This document shows positions 35,853 to 49,180 of a DNA stretch of 64,000 nt, piece by piece. Every line of letters starts with the position of its first letter. Within the stretch, counting starts at the first letter, position 1. This DNA is from Rhabditoides inermis (lineage: Eukaryota; Nematoda; Chromadorea; Rhabditida; Rhabditidae): assembly GCA_963966185.1 (NCBI GenBank), contig CAWZYM010000101.1:88501-152500 (forward strand), in the 5' to 3' direction. The notes beneath the pieces are model-generated. The model was not told where the DNA came from and did not search any database. It saw nothing but the letters and a program-made list of their open reading frames with translations. Made by a program: the position numbers and the translations under genes.

Positions 35853-36344
35853 ATTATCTTTTAAAAGTACTTCCGTAAAAAGTGTTGTTTGTGTTAACCT
35901 GATTCAAGAAAAGCGCATGCATATATTATTAATTTTCGAAAAATCAAATCGTAAACACCTGAACATGAAAACTAACACAAACTTGCTCTTTCAAAACGTT
36001 GAATAATTTTTGAATAATTAATGTTGAATAATTCCATGTTTTATTTTTTTTGACATTTTTATACCTGAAACATTGAGTCAAACAACATCACGAATAACAT
36101 TTTATTTTACTGATAAACCATAAATAATAAACCGCAAAAAACACTAAATAAACAAAACAATCGTATTATTCTGAATGTTACGTGTAACTATTCTATATTC
36201 GTTTGAAAGAGCAAGTTTGTGTTAGTTTTCATGTTCAGGTGTTTACGATTTGATTTTTCGAAAATTAATAATATATGCATGCGCTTTTCTTGAATCAGGT
36301 TAACACAAACAACACTTTTTACGGAAGTACTTTTAAAAGATAAT
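35853..36344. mobile_element. Foldback MITE with 146-bp arms
   Basis: The arms at 35853-35998 and 36199-36344 are near-perfect inverted repeats (ATTATCTTTTAAAAGTAC ... GCTCTTTC). They surround about 200 bases of AT-rich sequence. TA dinucleotides placed symmetrically next to TCTTTTAAAAG may be the target site. There is no coding content. Confidence 0.9.
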
Positions 36345-37084
36345 GGCAAATTAGCTGGTTTATTTCCTAGTTCACTTGTGCACACCTGTGTATGTGTCTT
36401 TGTGTTCACTGGTTAGTATAAACAGATGCGCAGGTTTGTGTTAGTATTTGTAAACTTTTTATGTATGTGCCTTTGCTGCATTGGGCTCTTCATCTCCTAC
36501 CGTAACACTTATTTTTCGCAAGCAGGATTATTTGTTACCCTTCTCTGCAAACAGGATGTACGCTTTTTCCAATAACCCTCATTCGCGAATCGGAACAAAC
36601 TATCCGTGGTCAAAAGCAATAAATCTTTATTCAAAACATAAACCATTCATTGTGATACACGTAATCGTCATGTCACGACTGATACTCGCAAATAGCAACG
36701 CGGGTCGGGAGAGGGACCGAGAGACGAGACCCACCGCGACCCGCCACGAGACAGCGGGAACAGAGTTCTCATCAACAACAGAGGAACGATCAGAGATGGG
36801 CCGCCTCGACATAACAACAACACAACATGTGTGAAACTCACGCACCGGTAATCCTCTCTGGGGGTGGGCTAACATGGGGGGAGAAAAAAAGTGGGTCTGC
36901 CCCCCGTCAAACAACATCATAGCAACATATTAGCAGCCGCGAAGGGCAGAAATTGAAACACTTAAAAATAGAAATATTAGACAATATTTGAACATCTCTA
37001 GTTAGGATAAAGAAGATGGGGAACAGTAAGTAGACTGACGAGTCCACTCGTCACATTCAAACGGCATAAACGACCAACAGCAGC

Positions 37085-40000
37085 TTACTTGGTCTCGGTC
37101 TTGATCTCGGTCTTGACCTCAGTCTTGATTTCTGGCTTGATCTCCTTCTTCTGATGCTCCACAATGCACCGACCACAGTTCTCCTCCAGCTGGGCGACCA
37201 AGGTGCGCACGTAGTGGGGAAGCACCAGAAGACCTGAACAAACACATCATCTCTCTCTCTCTCTCTTTCTCTACTCACCGACAATCTTCTGGTCCTGGTC
37301 CGTCCTGACTCGGATGACCTGCATGCGACTGGCCCTCTTGTCGCGCCCTCCTACAGACAGACACGACTCGACTACCGGCCACACAGAGAGCACCGATCCG
37401 GCGAGCACAAAGTACGTCCTGGTCCTCCTTCCGACCTCGCAGTACGTGCCAGCAGCCTCGTTCTTGCATCGGTTGTGTATGTAGCTGTGCTGGCACATCT
37501 TGCTGCTTCCCTCGTACTGCTCCATCCAGATGCGCTTCGCAGTCTCCGGGTCAGTCTTCTCGAATCGCTTCGACAGCTCCGTGAACGTCTCCAGCTTAGC
37601 CGAGCGACCAGTGCTAGGTCGAGTCACAGCGTACAGGCTGAAAGTAGAGGTGAACAACTGAAGATATGGAAGACAAAAGTCGACTCACCGCGCGCCCGTG
37701 TCGAGTCGCTTCTTTCCGATTCCGTAGACGAGCGCGGCCACTTTCTTGCCGTTAATGCCGGCATTGGAGCTGGAGATGTAGAAGCCGTCCTCGTTCGTGT
37801 TGTGCTCCTGCCAGATGGCGTACGCATCCTCCCAGCTCACTCCACGCTCCACGCCAATCTTGTGCATCTCCACGCGGAACGAGCCCTTCTCCACCCGTCC
37901 GAGGAACACTCGCGTCTCCAACTTGCGCACCTGGTCTCCGCCCGTGCCCAGATCTGCAACACACTCATCACATACCGTCGCCTCCTTCTATCTTCTATCA
38001 CTCACCCATGATTCCCATGTCGTATGTTCCATCGTGCTTCGCCTGGGCTATCAACTCGTTGAGGATGTCGGTGAAATAGTGGAACAGAGCGTTCTGAGCG
38101 TGCACCGGCAGTCCGAGGATCCTAGGAAGAAATATAAGCATAATTATCTCTTCCTCGGTTCACTCACCTGTTGAGAAACTTGGCGATGGTGGCAGCCTCC
38201 CTCTCAATCACCCACTGCTTGTTCACGTATGTCACCAGACCAACACCCTCCATGTACAGACGCATGTCTGAAAGGACACATTGAGAGAGAGGGGGAGAGA
38301 GAGAGAGAGTACTCACCCTCGAAGAAGTTTCCGGGCTGGTAGTGGTCCGGCGGCGGGATGAGCGGAGGATTGAGCGTGCCAATGACCGATCGAAGTAGCA
38401 CATCTAGCGCCGCCCTTCCATACTTGGTGTCGAGATTGAACTGGCTGAGATCGCGCGACTCGGTCGCCCTTCTGTCTCCGTGCGTCAGCGCACCCAGACT
38501 CTCCAGACGCTTCGCCACAATCGACGCGAATCTGTAATGAAGCCATGAGATGGTTGTCTGACGATAGACGACGTACCGTTTCTCTCCAGCCAGCTCCGAG
38601 ATGAGGAAAACGTACTCGGGAGCGCTCACCTGGTTCGAACGATGAGTTCGACCTGAGACATCATCATTATCATCTTCATAAACACGTCTTCCTTCTCCAC
38701 TCACCAAACTGTTGGATGGCCTTGTCGGCACTCCACGGCAGCTCGAGAGTGATGTGCACACGGCGTCTCTTGTTGGGCGCACGCCTGTCAGACTGCAGCG
38801 AGATTCCGGAAGAGGCCGCCTCCGAGATGACAGCAATCATCTTCTCCGCCTTCATGAACTTGTCCTTCTCGTCCATGTTCATCATCTCCAGCGGCACATC
38901 CGCGCCCGTATGACGCAGCTCGTACGTCACCTCTCCGTCGTCCTTTGTCACAACACGACCCTTGCGTCCCGTCATCTAGAGAAGATACGACCAGTACTCA
39001 TCACCACAAGATAACCATCTCTTTCATCTATTCTCACCTCAGCCACAAACTCGGGTCCTCCGAGCTCGTCGATCAGCTGATCCAGAGTGTTGTTTGGCAG
39101 CTGCGGACCAAGCCTTTCCACCGCAGCAAGCAGCTCAGCCTATAACGTAACCATCACACTCGTTCCATTCTCTTCTCTCCATCTACATACCTTGATCATC
39201 TGCGGGTTGATCGTGTCTCCGTTGTCGTCGATGAGTCGGCTGCTGGTGATGAACTGCGTAGCCGTGCTCTTCATCGCCTCGCTGTTCACCTCCTTCCTCT
39301 TCTGTCGGGCCGTCTCTCTATCCTGCTCTCTCTTGCGCTGGCGCTTCCTCTTCTTCCGACGCGACTTGCGTCTCGCCTCGGCGGCAGCCTTCTGCTCCTC
39401 CGTCAACTCGCGCTTCTTCTTCTTGGGCGAGTCCTCGACCAGCTGCTGCTTGCCGGCCCACGGGTCGTCCTGGCTGAAGTCGCAGGCGAACGGGTTGAAC
39501 TCCTCCTCTCCGCAGCTCTTCATGCCCTCGGCCGCGCCCTCCGCGTCGCTCTCCTCGTCGCTGTTGTCCTTGCCGTCTCCACTGTCGTCCTCCGACGAGC
39601 TGGACGCTATCTCAGCGAGCAGCGCCTTGCGCCAGTCCTCCTCGTTGTCGCCCAGACACACCTCTCCCTCGCTGTCGCTCTCGCTGTCCTCTCCGGGCGA
39701 CAGCCCCGTTCCGTCGTCGTCGTCCTCGCCTCCCGATGACGACGTCGTGCTGTTCGACCCTCCACTCGTTCGTCGCGCCCTCTTCGCAGCTGGTCCCGTG
39801 AGCCTCTCCGTCGACGGACCCAGTCCCAGCATCTCCAACACGTCCATCCCGCCGTGACCACGAGTGTTCTCTGAAACAGACATTGAAATGATGTCATCAC
39901 AGTGTATCACTCACTCCTTCTCTTGGGTCGGTCAAAATCGTTGAACATCTTGTCAAAGTCACGGAAGATGTCAGTGCCGGCTCCGTCTCCAGAAGGGAAG

Positions 40001-43000
40001 TGCTTTTCGATGAGTCCTTGCAGTACGGCCTTGGCAGTGGAGACAAACTCGTTGAGCTCTCCTCCCATATCCTCCAGAGTCTCCAGCGTGCGAGCTTCTC
40101 CCGTCGACTGAAGACCAATCACAACGCACTTGTTGTTTTTGATCGCATCGCGAGTCATCGCCACACAAGCCTCCACCTAAATGAGAGGGATTGGAATCAA
40201 CGGTAAGTCACGCGGCAACGAGCTCACCTTGGCTCCGATACAGAGGTACTTGAAGAAGCGCTGGTGACAAGCCCAGAACTGACCCCACACCTGCTTGCAA
40301 CTGCCACGCTCCTCCTCACTCATTTGCGAGAGAACCAGCTAAAAGAACACCATCAATACCCGACAATCCCTGCAGTCTCACCTGGAACTGCCTTCTGCAT
40401 TCCATCCACAGCTTCACCGACTCGTCATATGCCTTGACAAAGTCCGCAGACAGCTGTATCTCCTCCACTCGGAACGAGACTCCACGGAACGAGAGCTGAC
40501 GCGCCAGGTACAGACCACGCTGCTGAAAAACAGAAAGTTTCGGAATAGAAACACACATGGTGAAATGGATGCCGCACCTTCATGTCCATTGCCACAATCT
40601 CCATCGCGCCCACGCCTCTCCTCTCGACGGCGTTGATGAAATCGGAAAAATCCGGGAACGCCTGACCGGGTCCCCACAGACCGAGACGGGTCATGTACGC
40701 CATGTTGCGCGGCTCTACAAACAACAACCATCAACGCGATTCCAAATATATACAAATGTAACATGACTCGAGAATCGAGACGCACCGGTGGCTCCCGTGG
40801 CGGATGCGTAGACGACGCGCGCGTTGGGCAGCGCCTTCTGCAGCTCCAGCACCATCTTTCCCGTCTTGGTCGGCTTGGCGCCAGTCGTCGGAACCAGGTT
40901 CTTGGCACGGTGGCACTCATCAAAGATGATACATCCGTCAAAATCCTGCAAATGAAATCTCACAATCGATCGCTGCACATTCTCTACTCACCGGTCCGAG
41001 CCACTGAATGAGCTGCTTCAGACGGCTCCTGTACTTGCTCTTGGCGGAGCGACACTCTCCGATCAGAGACGAATAGGTGGCAAACATGACTCCCTTCTTG
41101 ATGTTTCCGTTCTCCTTTCCACTGATCTTAGCGTACTTCATCTTGTTCAACTGGTAAACCTGCAATAACGTCGTCAAAAACAGGTACAGGTTATGCCAAG
41201 AGAAAAGAGATTTACAAACCTGTATGTTGCCGGCACCAATATCACGAAGATCCCTTTCCGCGTCAAACTTGAGATCACTCGACACCGACAGCCACAGAGC
41301 GCGTTTCCTGTACAATTCACGATAACTTCTCATGCACATTCACCACATCCTTTAGATTCACCTGTCGAGGAGGTAGTTCTCGAAGATGATGCACGCGACG
41401 GTGCGGCCCTTTCCCACTCCGGCTCCGTCTCCAATCAGATAGCCCGTCCTCTCTCCACTCGGCAGTCTCTCCTCGTGCTTCTGACACGCGTAGATGACTG
41501 CCTCCAACTGGAGCGCCGACACCGCGCCAGTGTCGATCAACTAAACAATGTTATTGACATTGATACACTTATAGACATGAAAGACAGGGCGATTGACAAA
41601 GCGCGCAACACTTACATATTCGGGGATGGTGATGTTGTATCTGATATCGGGCGGGGCGACACTGGATAGCGACGCCGTCTCGACGACACAGTCGGGATGG
41701 GAGAGGCCCGAGCGCAGCTTGGCCGGCCGATACTCGGCGTACGTCTCCGCGTGACCCAGGTTCTCCTCCTACATTTCAAACGGTAAACAAACTTGTTGAG
41801 AATCAGAACAGCAACACTCACGTCTTCGTCAATCTCCCTGCCCGAAGCCTTCTCGGAAGCAGCTTGCATCGCAGCCTTCATCTCATCCTTGGCCGCCTTC
41901 TTCGCCACCGCAGCCTTGTTGTTGAAGATCGGGCTCGGAGATGACATCTGCAAACAAAAAGCGTCAATAATCAATGACTGAAAATACAGTATACCAAACA
42001 CTCACCTTGCCGCGACTCTGCTCAAAGAACGGCACGGGCTCCGACTGCTGGAGTGGCGGCCTTCCCGGGCCTCTCTGCTGCACATCCGCACCGCCGCGCA
42101 CTCGACGCACGTTCGACTACAAGGTAAACAGTAATCAGGAAACAACAAATACCCACAATCACACCCACCTTATCATCTGCACCGTACACGTCTCCGTATA
42201 TGGCGGGCTCCGTGCTCATCACATATTGTGGCACTTGCGACGCGCCATACGACGTGTTGTACTGTCTAGCCATCGGCCTACAACAAAACATCACATATAG
42301 TTGAAAACCATTTATTCGGAATCGCATCACGAAACATTTCGAAAATGCATAGTGAACCCACCTCCCGGCCGTGGCTCCCCTGCCTCGCACAAACTGTGCA
42401 GCGCCACGCTGCGAGAACGTGCCGCGACCAGACGGAGAGTTGGGATTGGGCGACTGTGGCTGAGACATGTAGCCTGCAACGCCTCATCATTCTCTCTCAT
42501 CTCATTATTTCATATAATAACATTCACAAAATGAATAACTACAAACACTTTCCTACCTGTGCTGACGCCTGCCCTGTATCCTCCGGGAGTGCCTACACGC
42601 ACCACATTCTGCGGCATACCACGCGCCACACCCGGACCTTGCCGGATGATGCGCGCCCCGGACGGAGACTAAACAACACAATACAGTTCGTTCTATTTCT
42701 CTAGGAGCTAGGACTCTAGGGATGGTCGGATCTTGTTTTGGAACATTAAGACACATATTTAAACAAATTTATTCACATCCATAATACAATAATATTCATC
42801 CAAGGCATGCAAATGAGACCTACCGGTGCGGCGGGTGCTCCGGGCGGAGAGTGACTGGCGACGTACTGATGGCCAGTCTCGGTGTGGACGTGCGAGTGAG
42901 CGACGGGCACATTCGGAGAGTTGGGAGCCGACGCACCACCCATCCTACCAACGCCCACAATAACAATACTGTGCAACTGAACACGCACCTCTGCTGGTAG

Positions 43001-45614
43001 AACATGGGCTGTCCGTTGGGGCCGACTCGCTGCACGAGACGACCTGCAACAATGGTTGAACAACGATAAGCTCATCCAACCCACCTCCCGACGCGAGAGA
43101 TCCGCGCATGAGCGGCGCCGTTCCTCTGATTCGCCGCACCACCGTCGTGCCCCTCTGAACGCCCACGCCGCCGCCGCCAGCACGCATCACCATCTGGCCT
43201 GCAACATCCCATAGATGATCTTCACATTCTCATTCACGCTGTTCACCTCACATAATCAGTTATCGTGAGATCACTTCGCACTCACTCCAGCTCTCACTCC
43301 TGGGATCTCTCATTACCCACTGGTTGTAATGAGCCCCTCTCGAGTGTGCTACTCTGTTACACGCAAAGAACACCCCAGCTCTGCCACGCGACAAAAAAAC
43401 CCCGTCACTGCTCACTTAAAAAACTCAAACAGAAGAAGAGCTCATCACTCACCTGTAGTCGGAGTCTGCGCGCCACCCTGTCGATTCAACACAACAATCT
43501 GACGGCCATTCTGAATATGAAAACGTCCTTATCCACTTGTTATGATGCAATTACCTCCTGACTAGGCGTTCCGGGACGACTGACGACGACTCTGGTTCCC
43601 GGCTGTCCGGGTGTGACTTGCGTCTTGATGCCGGTCGCGGGCACTCCACGCACCGTTCTGTACACCTTGTTTCCATCCGCGTCAACCGTCACTTGCTGCT
43701 AAAACCACACATTCAATATTCCCATCGAAATCGTGTACTTGCTATGTCATTCGCATTCGGTGTGTTGCAAAGCGGTTGTATTCCCATCTCTCATCTCGCC
43801 CTTTCGCGCCGCTAGTCTCTCTCTCTCGCCAGACATTCTCTCACTTCTCTACCCGTCTCACACACACACTCGCACCAATCCAATTCATTATTCCAGCGTC
43901 TCATTCTCTTCTCCTTCTTTCTTTCTTCACGTGGGGCCAGCCAGCCGGCCGGCTTGCGCGCGCCGTATTTCAAGTCGATACGGTTTACCCCCACGGGCCG
44001 ATCATAAAATCAACAACCAAACCCGTGACGACCATCAGCTGTCGCGCATAGCATCATCACGATCATGACTATTCATATTCCGGGAATAGCTAACCGCCTG
44101 CCCCGTCCACTGGAACAAGATCGGGGCGCGTGTTCTGTCGAGAGCAACCGTACTGTATGAATAATGCGAGCGCTAGCGCACCAGTAATGTCAGTCAGTAG
44201 CATTGTGTGTGTGTGAGAGAGAAGAGAGTAGTGGAGAACATCCCTGCATATCATTAACCTAGTCGCATTCGCAATCGCAACATTTTCCTGATATGATTCA
44301 CGACGTGTAGTGCACTCGATCGATCGAGGAGGTCATTCGGCGGAACTCACTACGTAATCGCTCCAAAAAAAAAAACAGCCAGACGATCACGTGAAAACGA
44401 CAACAACAAGGAAAGCGTTCCATTTCTTCACTCTCTCGCTTGACCCTGAGATACTAGCAAAGACTAGCGCTGCAATCTGGCTTGCCACCTGCGCCACATC
44501 CCAAGGGAAGCAATTCTAGACTGTTAGCGGTTTCACATCTGGCTGAAGCTGTTCCGTACCCATGATATTAATTATTCCACATTATTGCGCAATTATGACG
44601 CTCGCACGACTACAAACCGTACAAAGCTGCCAACTCAAATCAATTGGCAGCCCGTCTGTATCACACATTTCGCAATGAAACGACGTCACGCAATGGTGAC
44701 AGAGAGACACGCAGACAAAACTGCCCTCTATCAAACACAACAAATCAACGCGAGCTGGCCAATAAAAGGCACATCCAGATGGCAAAACACAATAGAAAAG
44801 ACATGAAATAGAGCGGAAGAACCAACGTAAACAAATAAGAAGATGAATAGTCAAATGAGACTCACTCTGGTGATGGTCTTGACGAGTTGTCCGTTCGAGT
44901 TGCGGAGGAATCCTCCGGGGCCGACGGTGCGTCTCTCGAGGGTGCCGTTCGCAGTGCGCACGAGTACAGTCTGGCCTTGCACGGGAACACCCGAGGACGA
45001 GGACGGGCCCGCAACAGGAGCAGACATCCTACATCAATCATGAGAGATGAAAACGAAATCAACACCGACCTCCTCTCGTACATCGGTGCGGGTTGGTGGG
45101 ACGCGGACGAGCCCGACTGGTAGTCATGACCGTTCGGAGGAGGCACCACCTAGACAAAATACAAATCGCATGCAAATCATAACCATAAAGATAAACACGC
45201 ACCTGCACCGGTTTCAGCGAGGTCGGTCGAGTCACCACGCGAGCTACTGGCGCGGGCTTCTGCTCAACATCGGGAGACACGCATTGCGGTTCTGAGAAAA
45301 GGAAAGAATATAAAAACACAATGTTAATACTCACGATGATCAAATGTGACCGGCGCTCCAGGAGGTGCGCTCGCTGTGCTCTGATTGCTGACACCATCGT
45401 CATATTGCTGAAATTGAACAATTTATAAATGTTATTGTGAAATTGCACGTACGTGGTCAATGCTAACTGCTCGCTGCTGCGGAGGTAAATCTGTGTGGTC
45501 AACGCTGGAGTCGGGTGTGAATCCGAAGGCCGATCCCTCGGTGGGAGTCGCGAGCGGGGTCAGAAACTCGTCCAACCCAGACTCCGACAGAGCCACCGAC
45601 AGCAGGTCGTCCAT
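37085..45614 (-). CDS. Strawberry notch (SBNO) homolog, helicase-like nuclear regulator
   Basis: This is a DExH-like superfamily 2 protein with split helicase domains; family members act in transcription and Notch/EGFR signalling. The start at 45614 reads [17 protein letters not shown], followed by long disordered exons (about 45453 to 42000) rich in Gly/Pro/Gln. Walker A is [11 protein letters not shown] (near 41430) and Walker B is [11 protein letters not shown] (near 40925). Next come VYASATGAT and [21 protein letters not shown] charged insert follows at 39140-39870, with acidic Ser/Asp/Glu runs and then a basic [14 protein letters not shown] nuclear-localisation-like stretch. The second helicase half has [14 protein letters not shown] (motif VI). 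The C-terminus is [20 protein letters not shown], then Lys/Glu repeats and TAA at 37085-37087. One N-terminal intron is about 1.15 kb. It is likely orthologous to C. elegans let-765/nsh-1, but I did not verify orthology. Confidence 0.93.
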
Positions 45615-47241
45615 ATGAACAGAAACCCGCTATCCACTGTTTCTAGAATAGCCATACAGTAGGCGTAAGGCGAATGTTGATTTGTTCACACGCACTTTGT
45701 CAGAGTTACAACGTATCGAACGCAGTTCAATTTGAACGGGGGATATAGTGCGAGTGTAGAGTGAGAGTGAGACTGAGATCAATAGAGAACAAGTGAGTGG
45801 TTCGAATGACTGATTGTGATGCGATCGGTGGGCGGAACAAAAAGTACAACAGCGAGATAAGCGAATGAATAGGTAGCACGGCAATATCTGAAAAATCTCG
45901 TTTTCGACGCAAAATGAATGACTGATGACCATTGCGAAAAGGGAGAAAGCATCAGCAAGAAACAGAGAATCTAGTAAAATAAATCAAACAATCGTAACAA
46001 ACTACCAAATTACGATAAATCAACTAACAACAACATAATGCGAAAGAACGATGATGTGAGTATATAAGAAAAAGAGAACAGGATAATTGATACTTGACAT
46101 GAATAAATTTTAAGATACTTGTTTGAGTTTTTAATTCATTTATCTTCTAACCAATAACGTTATTCGCGAGATGGCACGAGATGGCAGAGAGAGAGGAGGA
46201 TGTTTTGGTCAACAATCTCTAACCACAAACGTTAGTTACTGTTTGTATATTACTTGAAAAACGATTTTGTTCTGCGTTCCGTTCGCAAACAGCCACTTGA
46301 CTTGACGATTATGCGCAAAGAACTCTTCAATTCGATCAAAAATGAAAGTCCCAACAACGCACAAATACTTTCGTAACTTTCATTATCTTATGAACTTCAA
46401 TTTATACGACATGAAATTCGCGTGTGTGCAATAGTGAGTGAAAAAAAACACTGCAACACGCGCAGCTTTGCTAATACGCAGAAAAGATGGAGAGTAGACT
46501 GGCCGGGAAAACGAAAGACAGCCGGCTGGGTCGGCCGTTTTGCGGCAAAGTGCGGAGCTCCCGCCCTGGCCAAGCCCCGCCCACTTTCCTTAGCATCTGC
46601 GAACATGAATTTCGTAACCAAGCAAGCAGATACATATACGACGTCGTACCCTACATATGTAATGTAATATTCTCTTTCGTAATAAGCAAATCAATTGTTT
46701 CATAAATCAGTATTCAACATGAATTGATGAATTTCCAGTATTTTTTTCTAAAACCGCATCGCGACCGCATACGCGGATGGTTGCGTAGCGGTTGCGTCGC
46801 GGTCACGCGCGAGCGACGCCAAGCTAATCAAACCTGTGTGCTTTGTATTCAATCCATTTACTGTCCTAGTTTTGACTACTGGTATCGTTTTGTTTCTTGT
46901 GTGTCTTTAGAAATATACTCATACAAACTCTTTCGAAAGTTGTACGACTGTGTATGTGTATTGTACTGAATACAGGCCTCTTTTCGTCATGGAAACTGTC
47001 GAATATCGTCTCAGTTATCGTCAACAATTGTCGATTTCACCATCCCCGCAGTTGAGTGTGCGTGTAATCCGCCCCGCGTGCATATCTTTTCATCACATGT
47101 TATCCGCGTACTGAATGTCCTCTCCTCCTAGCAGATCTGATGCTCGGTCACGTTGTGGCGGCGAAGCAACGAAGCAGTGGTCGGCGAAAGAGAGCGAGTC
47201 TCGTCGCCTGCAACAACACTCAGAACCTCAACGCCAGCATC
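45615..47241. promoter_or_regulatory. Divergent spacer between SBNO and the KMT5A-like gene
   Basis: About 1.6 kb separates the two divergent starts and must hold both promoters. It is mostly AT-rich with a GC-rich part at 46480-46590 and a small palindromic patch of CGCAACCGC-type words at 46760-46810. I see no gene or transposon. Confidence 0.5.
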
Positions 47242-48612
47242 ATGAGCGAGAAGGTCGTCCCACGAAAACGACGCAACGGGTGAGTTCCAAAGTGTGCCCA
47301 CTGTAGTCACTCCTCGCTTGTCAATACGCATGCGTTGGCGAGCCGCCAAGGTGAACGCGCGGTGAGAGAATAGCTCACAGTGAGAGACCGTGAAAACTGG
47401 ATCATACTCTCAAGCGCACACTGCACCGCTGCTATGCGACTCGCGCTCACCGGGTTATGGGAGGTTCTAAGATGCTTTTTGTGCAAAACTTTACCCACCC
47501 CCACCTTTTCTTTCGAACTCTCTTCAGCCCCCTATGCTCTCTTGGACAAAGTTTTGGGCGTGGGTAAAGTATGACCAAAGTTTGGGCTTCAAAACCTTCC
47601 TTTTGAGTTTCAAAACGTGACCCCCAATCCAACAGCGAGAAACTAGGGGCAAAAATGGAAACTTTACCCTTCTTTGACCCATAACTTGGGTCAAATATCA
47701 TCTTAGAACCTCCCTAAACATAGTAAGTACGCTCTAATCACGGTTCTATTCAGAAAGAAGGACGAAAATGCGGCGCCTGTTGCACCCACCAATCACCGCA
47801 TCACCGACTTCTTCCCCGTGCGTCGCAGTGGCCGCAAGACCGCCAAACAGATCGAGGTAGATGAACACGATCAGGCTTCCCCAACATGTGTGTGTAGGAG
47901 GAGGAGACTGAGGCGCTGAAGAAGGCCATCTACACGGGCTCGAACGAAGATGACCTGATCGTCTACCAGGACCCGCTCAAGGGACGCGGCATCAAGGCCG
48001 GACGCGCCTTCGCTAAGAACGACTTTGTCATTGAGTACAAAGGTGAGTCGAGTATCTTATGGCATACTGACATTATCAGAGGCGTACTTACCCGTTGCAG
48101 GCAACATGATGAACATGGCAGCGGCGAAGAAGCTGGAGGCGCAGTACTCGCACGACACGTCGATCGGCAGCTACATGTACTTCTTCAAGTACAAGAACCG
48201 CGGGTGGTGCGTCGACGCCACCGAGGAGTCGCCCTACAAGGGACGCCTCATCAACCACTCGGCGCTCCGACCCAACCTCAAGACCAAGGTGCGTCGAGTC
48301 GAGCTCATATTTGTTTTTTCTTCTTCTTCAAATCAGTGTGGTTTGACATACTACAAATAAATCAGTCTATCTATTTTATTTTTCGATTTTCTTTCTAATG
48401 CGTACTACGAATATCACTCAAAAAACCATTTTATGTTGACCAAGTTTTTTTGCATTGTATTTGTTTTTTTGTAGGTGGTCGAGTTCCACGGCAAGCACCA
48501 CCTGATCCTGATTGCGCGGCGGGACGTGGAGGAGGGCGAGGAGCTGCTGTACGACTACGGAGACCGCACGGCCGAGACGATCGCCCACTCGCCGTGGCTC
48601 GTCAACACCTAG
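47242..48612 (+). CDS. set-1: Histone H4K20 monomethyltransferase, KMT5A/SET8-like
   Basis: This SET-domain enzyme monomethylates H4 lysine 20 using S-adenosylmethionine, acting in chromatin compaction and, in nematodes, dosage compensation. Five exons (47242-47279, 47754-47856, 47898-48042, 48101-48288 and 48475-48612) give 203 residues in frame. A short basic N-terminus (MSEKVVPRKRRNG) precedes NHRITDFFPVRR at 26-37, the position of the PCNA-dependent degron in animal SET8. The SET domain has GRGIKAGRAFAKNDFVIEYK, SYMYFFKYKNRGWCVDATEE, the cofactor motif RLINHS, and EGEELLYDYGDR. It ends at PWLVNT. The first intron hosts a complete MITE (47459-47714). The protein is short compared with the vertebrate enzyme because the N-terminal region is reduced. 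The symbol follows the C. elegans ortholog. Confidence 0.93.
47459..47714. mobile_element. MITE family C, copy 2, in intron 1 of the KMT5A-like gene
   Basis: It begins GGGAGGTTCTAAGATG and ends CATCTTAGAACCTCCC, like the copy at 15322-15566, and aligns along its whole length. It has an extra segment around CTTCAAAACCTTCC. The flanks do not show an obvious duplication. It lies wholly within the intron. Confidence 0.85.
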
Positions 48613-49180
48613 GCGAGAAGAGCCATGAGAAGAGAAGAAGAAGCTCAGCCACCTCCTTTCCACTCACACTGGTCTCATCCCCCACTCCAATGATAGCCTT
48701 AGTCGGTTCAGTCGCTTCCACTGCCTCTCCTTCCCCTATCGCGCCCCGCAAGCCTAGCTTGTTCTCCCCCGTTCTCCACTGAACCGCCCGTTTCAGACAC
48801 CCACCCATTGATTGTATCCCGTGTGTGTGTGTTGTTGTTGTCGTTTTGTTGTGCTTGATTGTTGACTAGGAACTGATGATTGTACTCTGCCTACGTCTTT
48901 CCACCGCCACCCATGCACTCTCACCTCTCCTCCTCCCCTCATTCTGTACAGTCTGATCAGCTCGCGCAACGCCGTCCCCCCACCCTTTCAGGTATCGGGT
49001 GTTCACTCCCCCCCCCCCCCGCACGTGTGCGACACACTCATGTATATCACTGTATTATTATTATTATGATTGTTTTTACTCCCACTTGATTTATACACGG
49101 ACACGTTTTCGCATAAACGCATTCTGAGATAGGCGATGCTTTATTGTCTGTGCACAGAGTGCAATACACCATATCAGTGA
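48613..49180. other. 3' UTR and spacer between the KMT5A-like gene and AVL9
   Basis: A pyrimidine-rich 3' region with GTGTGTGTTGTTGTTGTCG, a homopolymer C run near 49008-49020 and an ATT repeat near 49053. No coding frame is convincing. CATATCAG at 49170-49177 is a likely trans-splice acceptor for the next gene. Confidence 0.5.

Larger units (their letters stand above)
32849..37084. other. Repeat-dominated intergenic region
   Basis: No gene is supported across 4.2 kb between the chemoreceptor start and the SBNO stop. Contents: an (ATCA)n tract at 32903-32930, a short GC-rich hairpin at 33486-33510, repeat F copy 2 at 33531-33603, a 2-kb purine minisatellite, a foldback MITE at 35853-36344, a reverse copy of the TTACGGTAGGAG motif near 36485, and the probable SBNO 3' UTR with minus-strand AATAAA near 36627. 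Confidence 0.75.
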
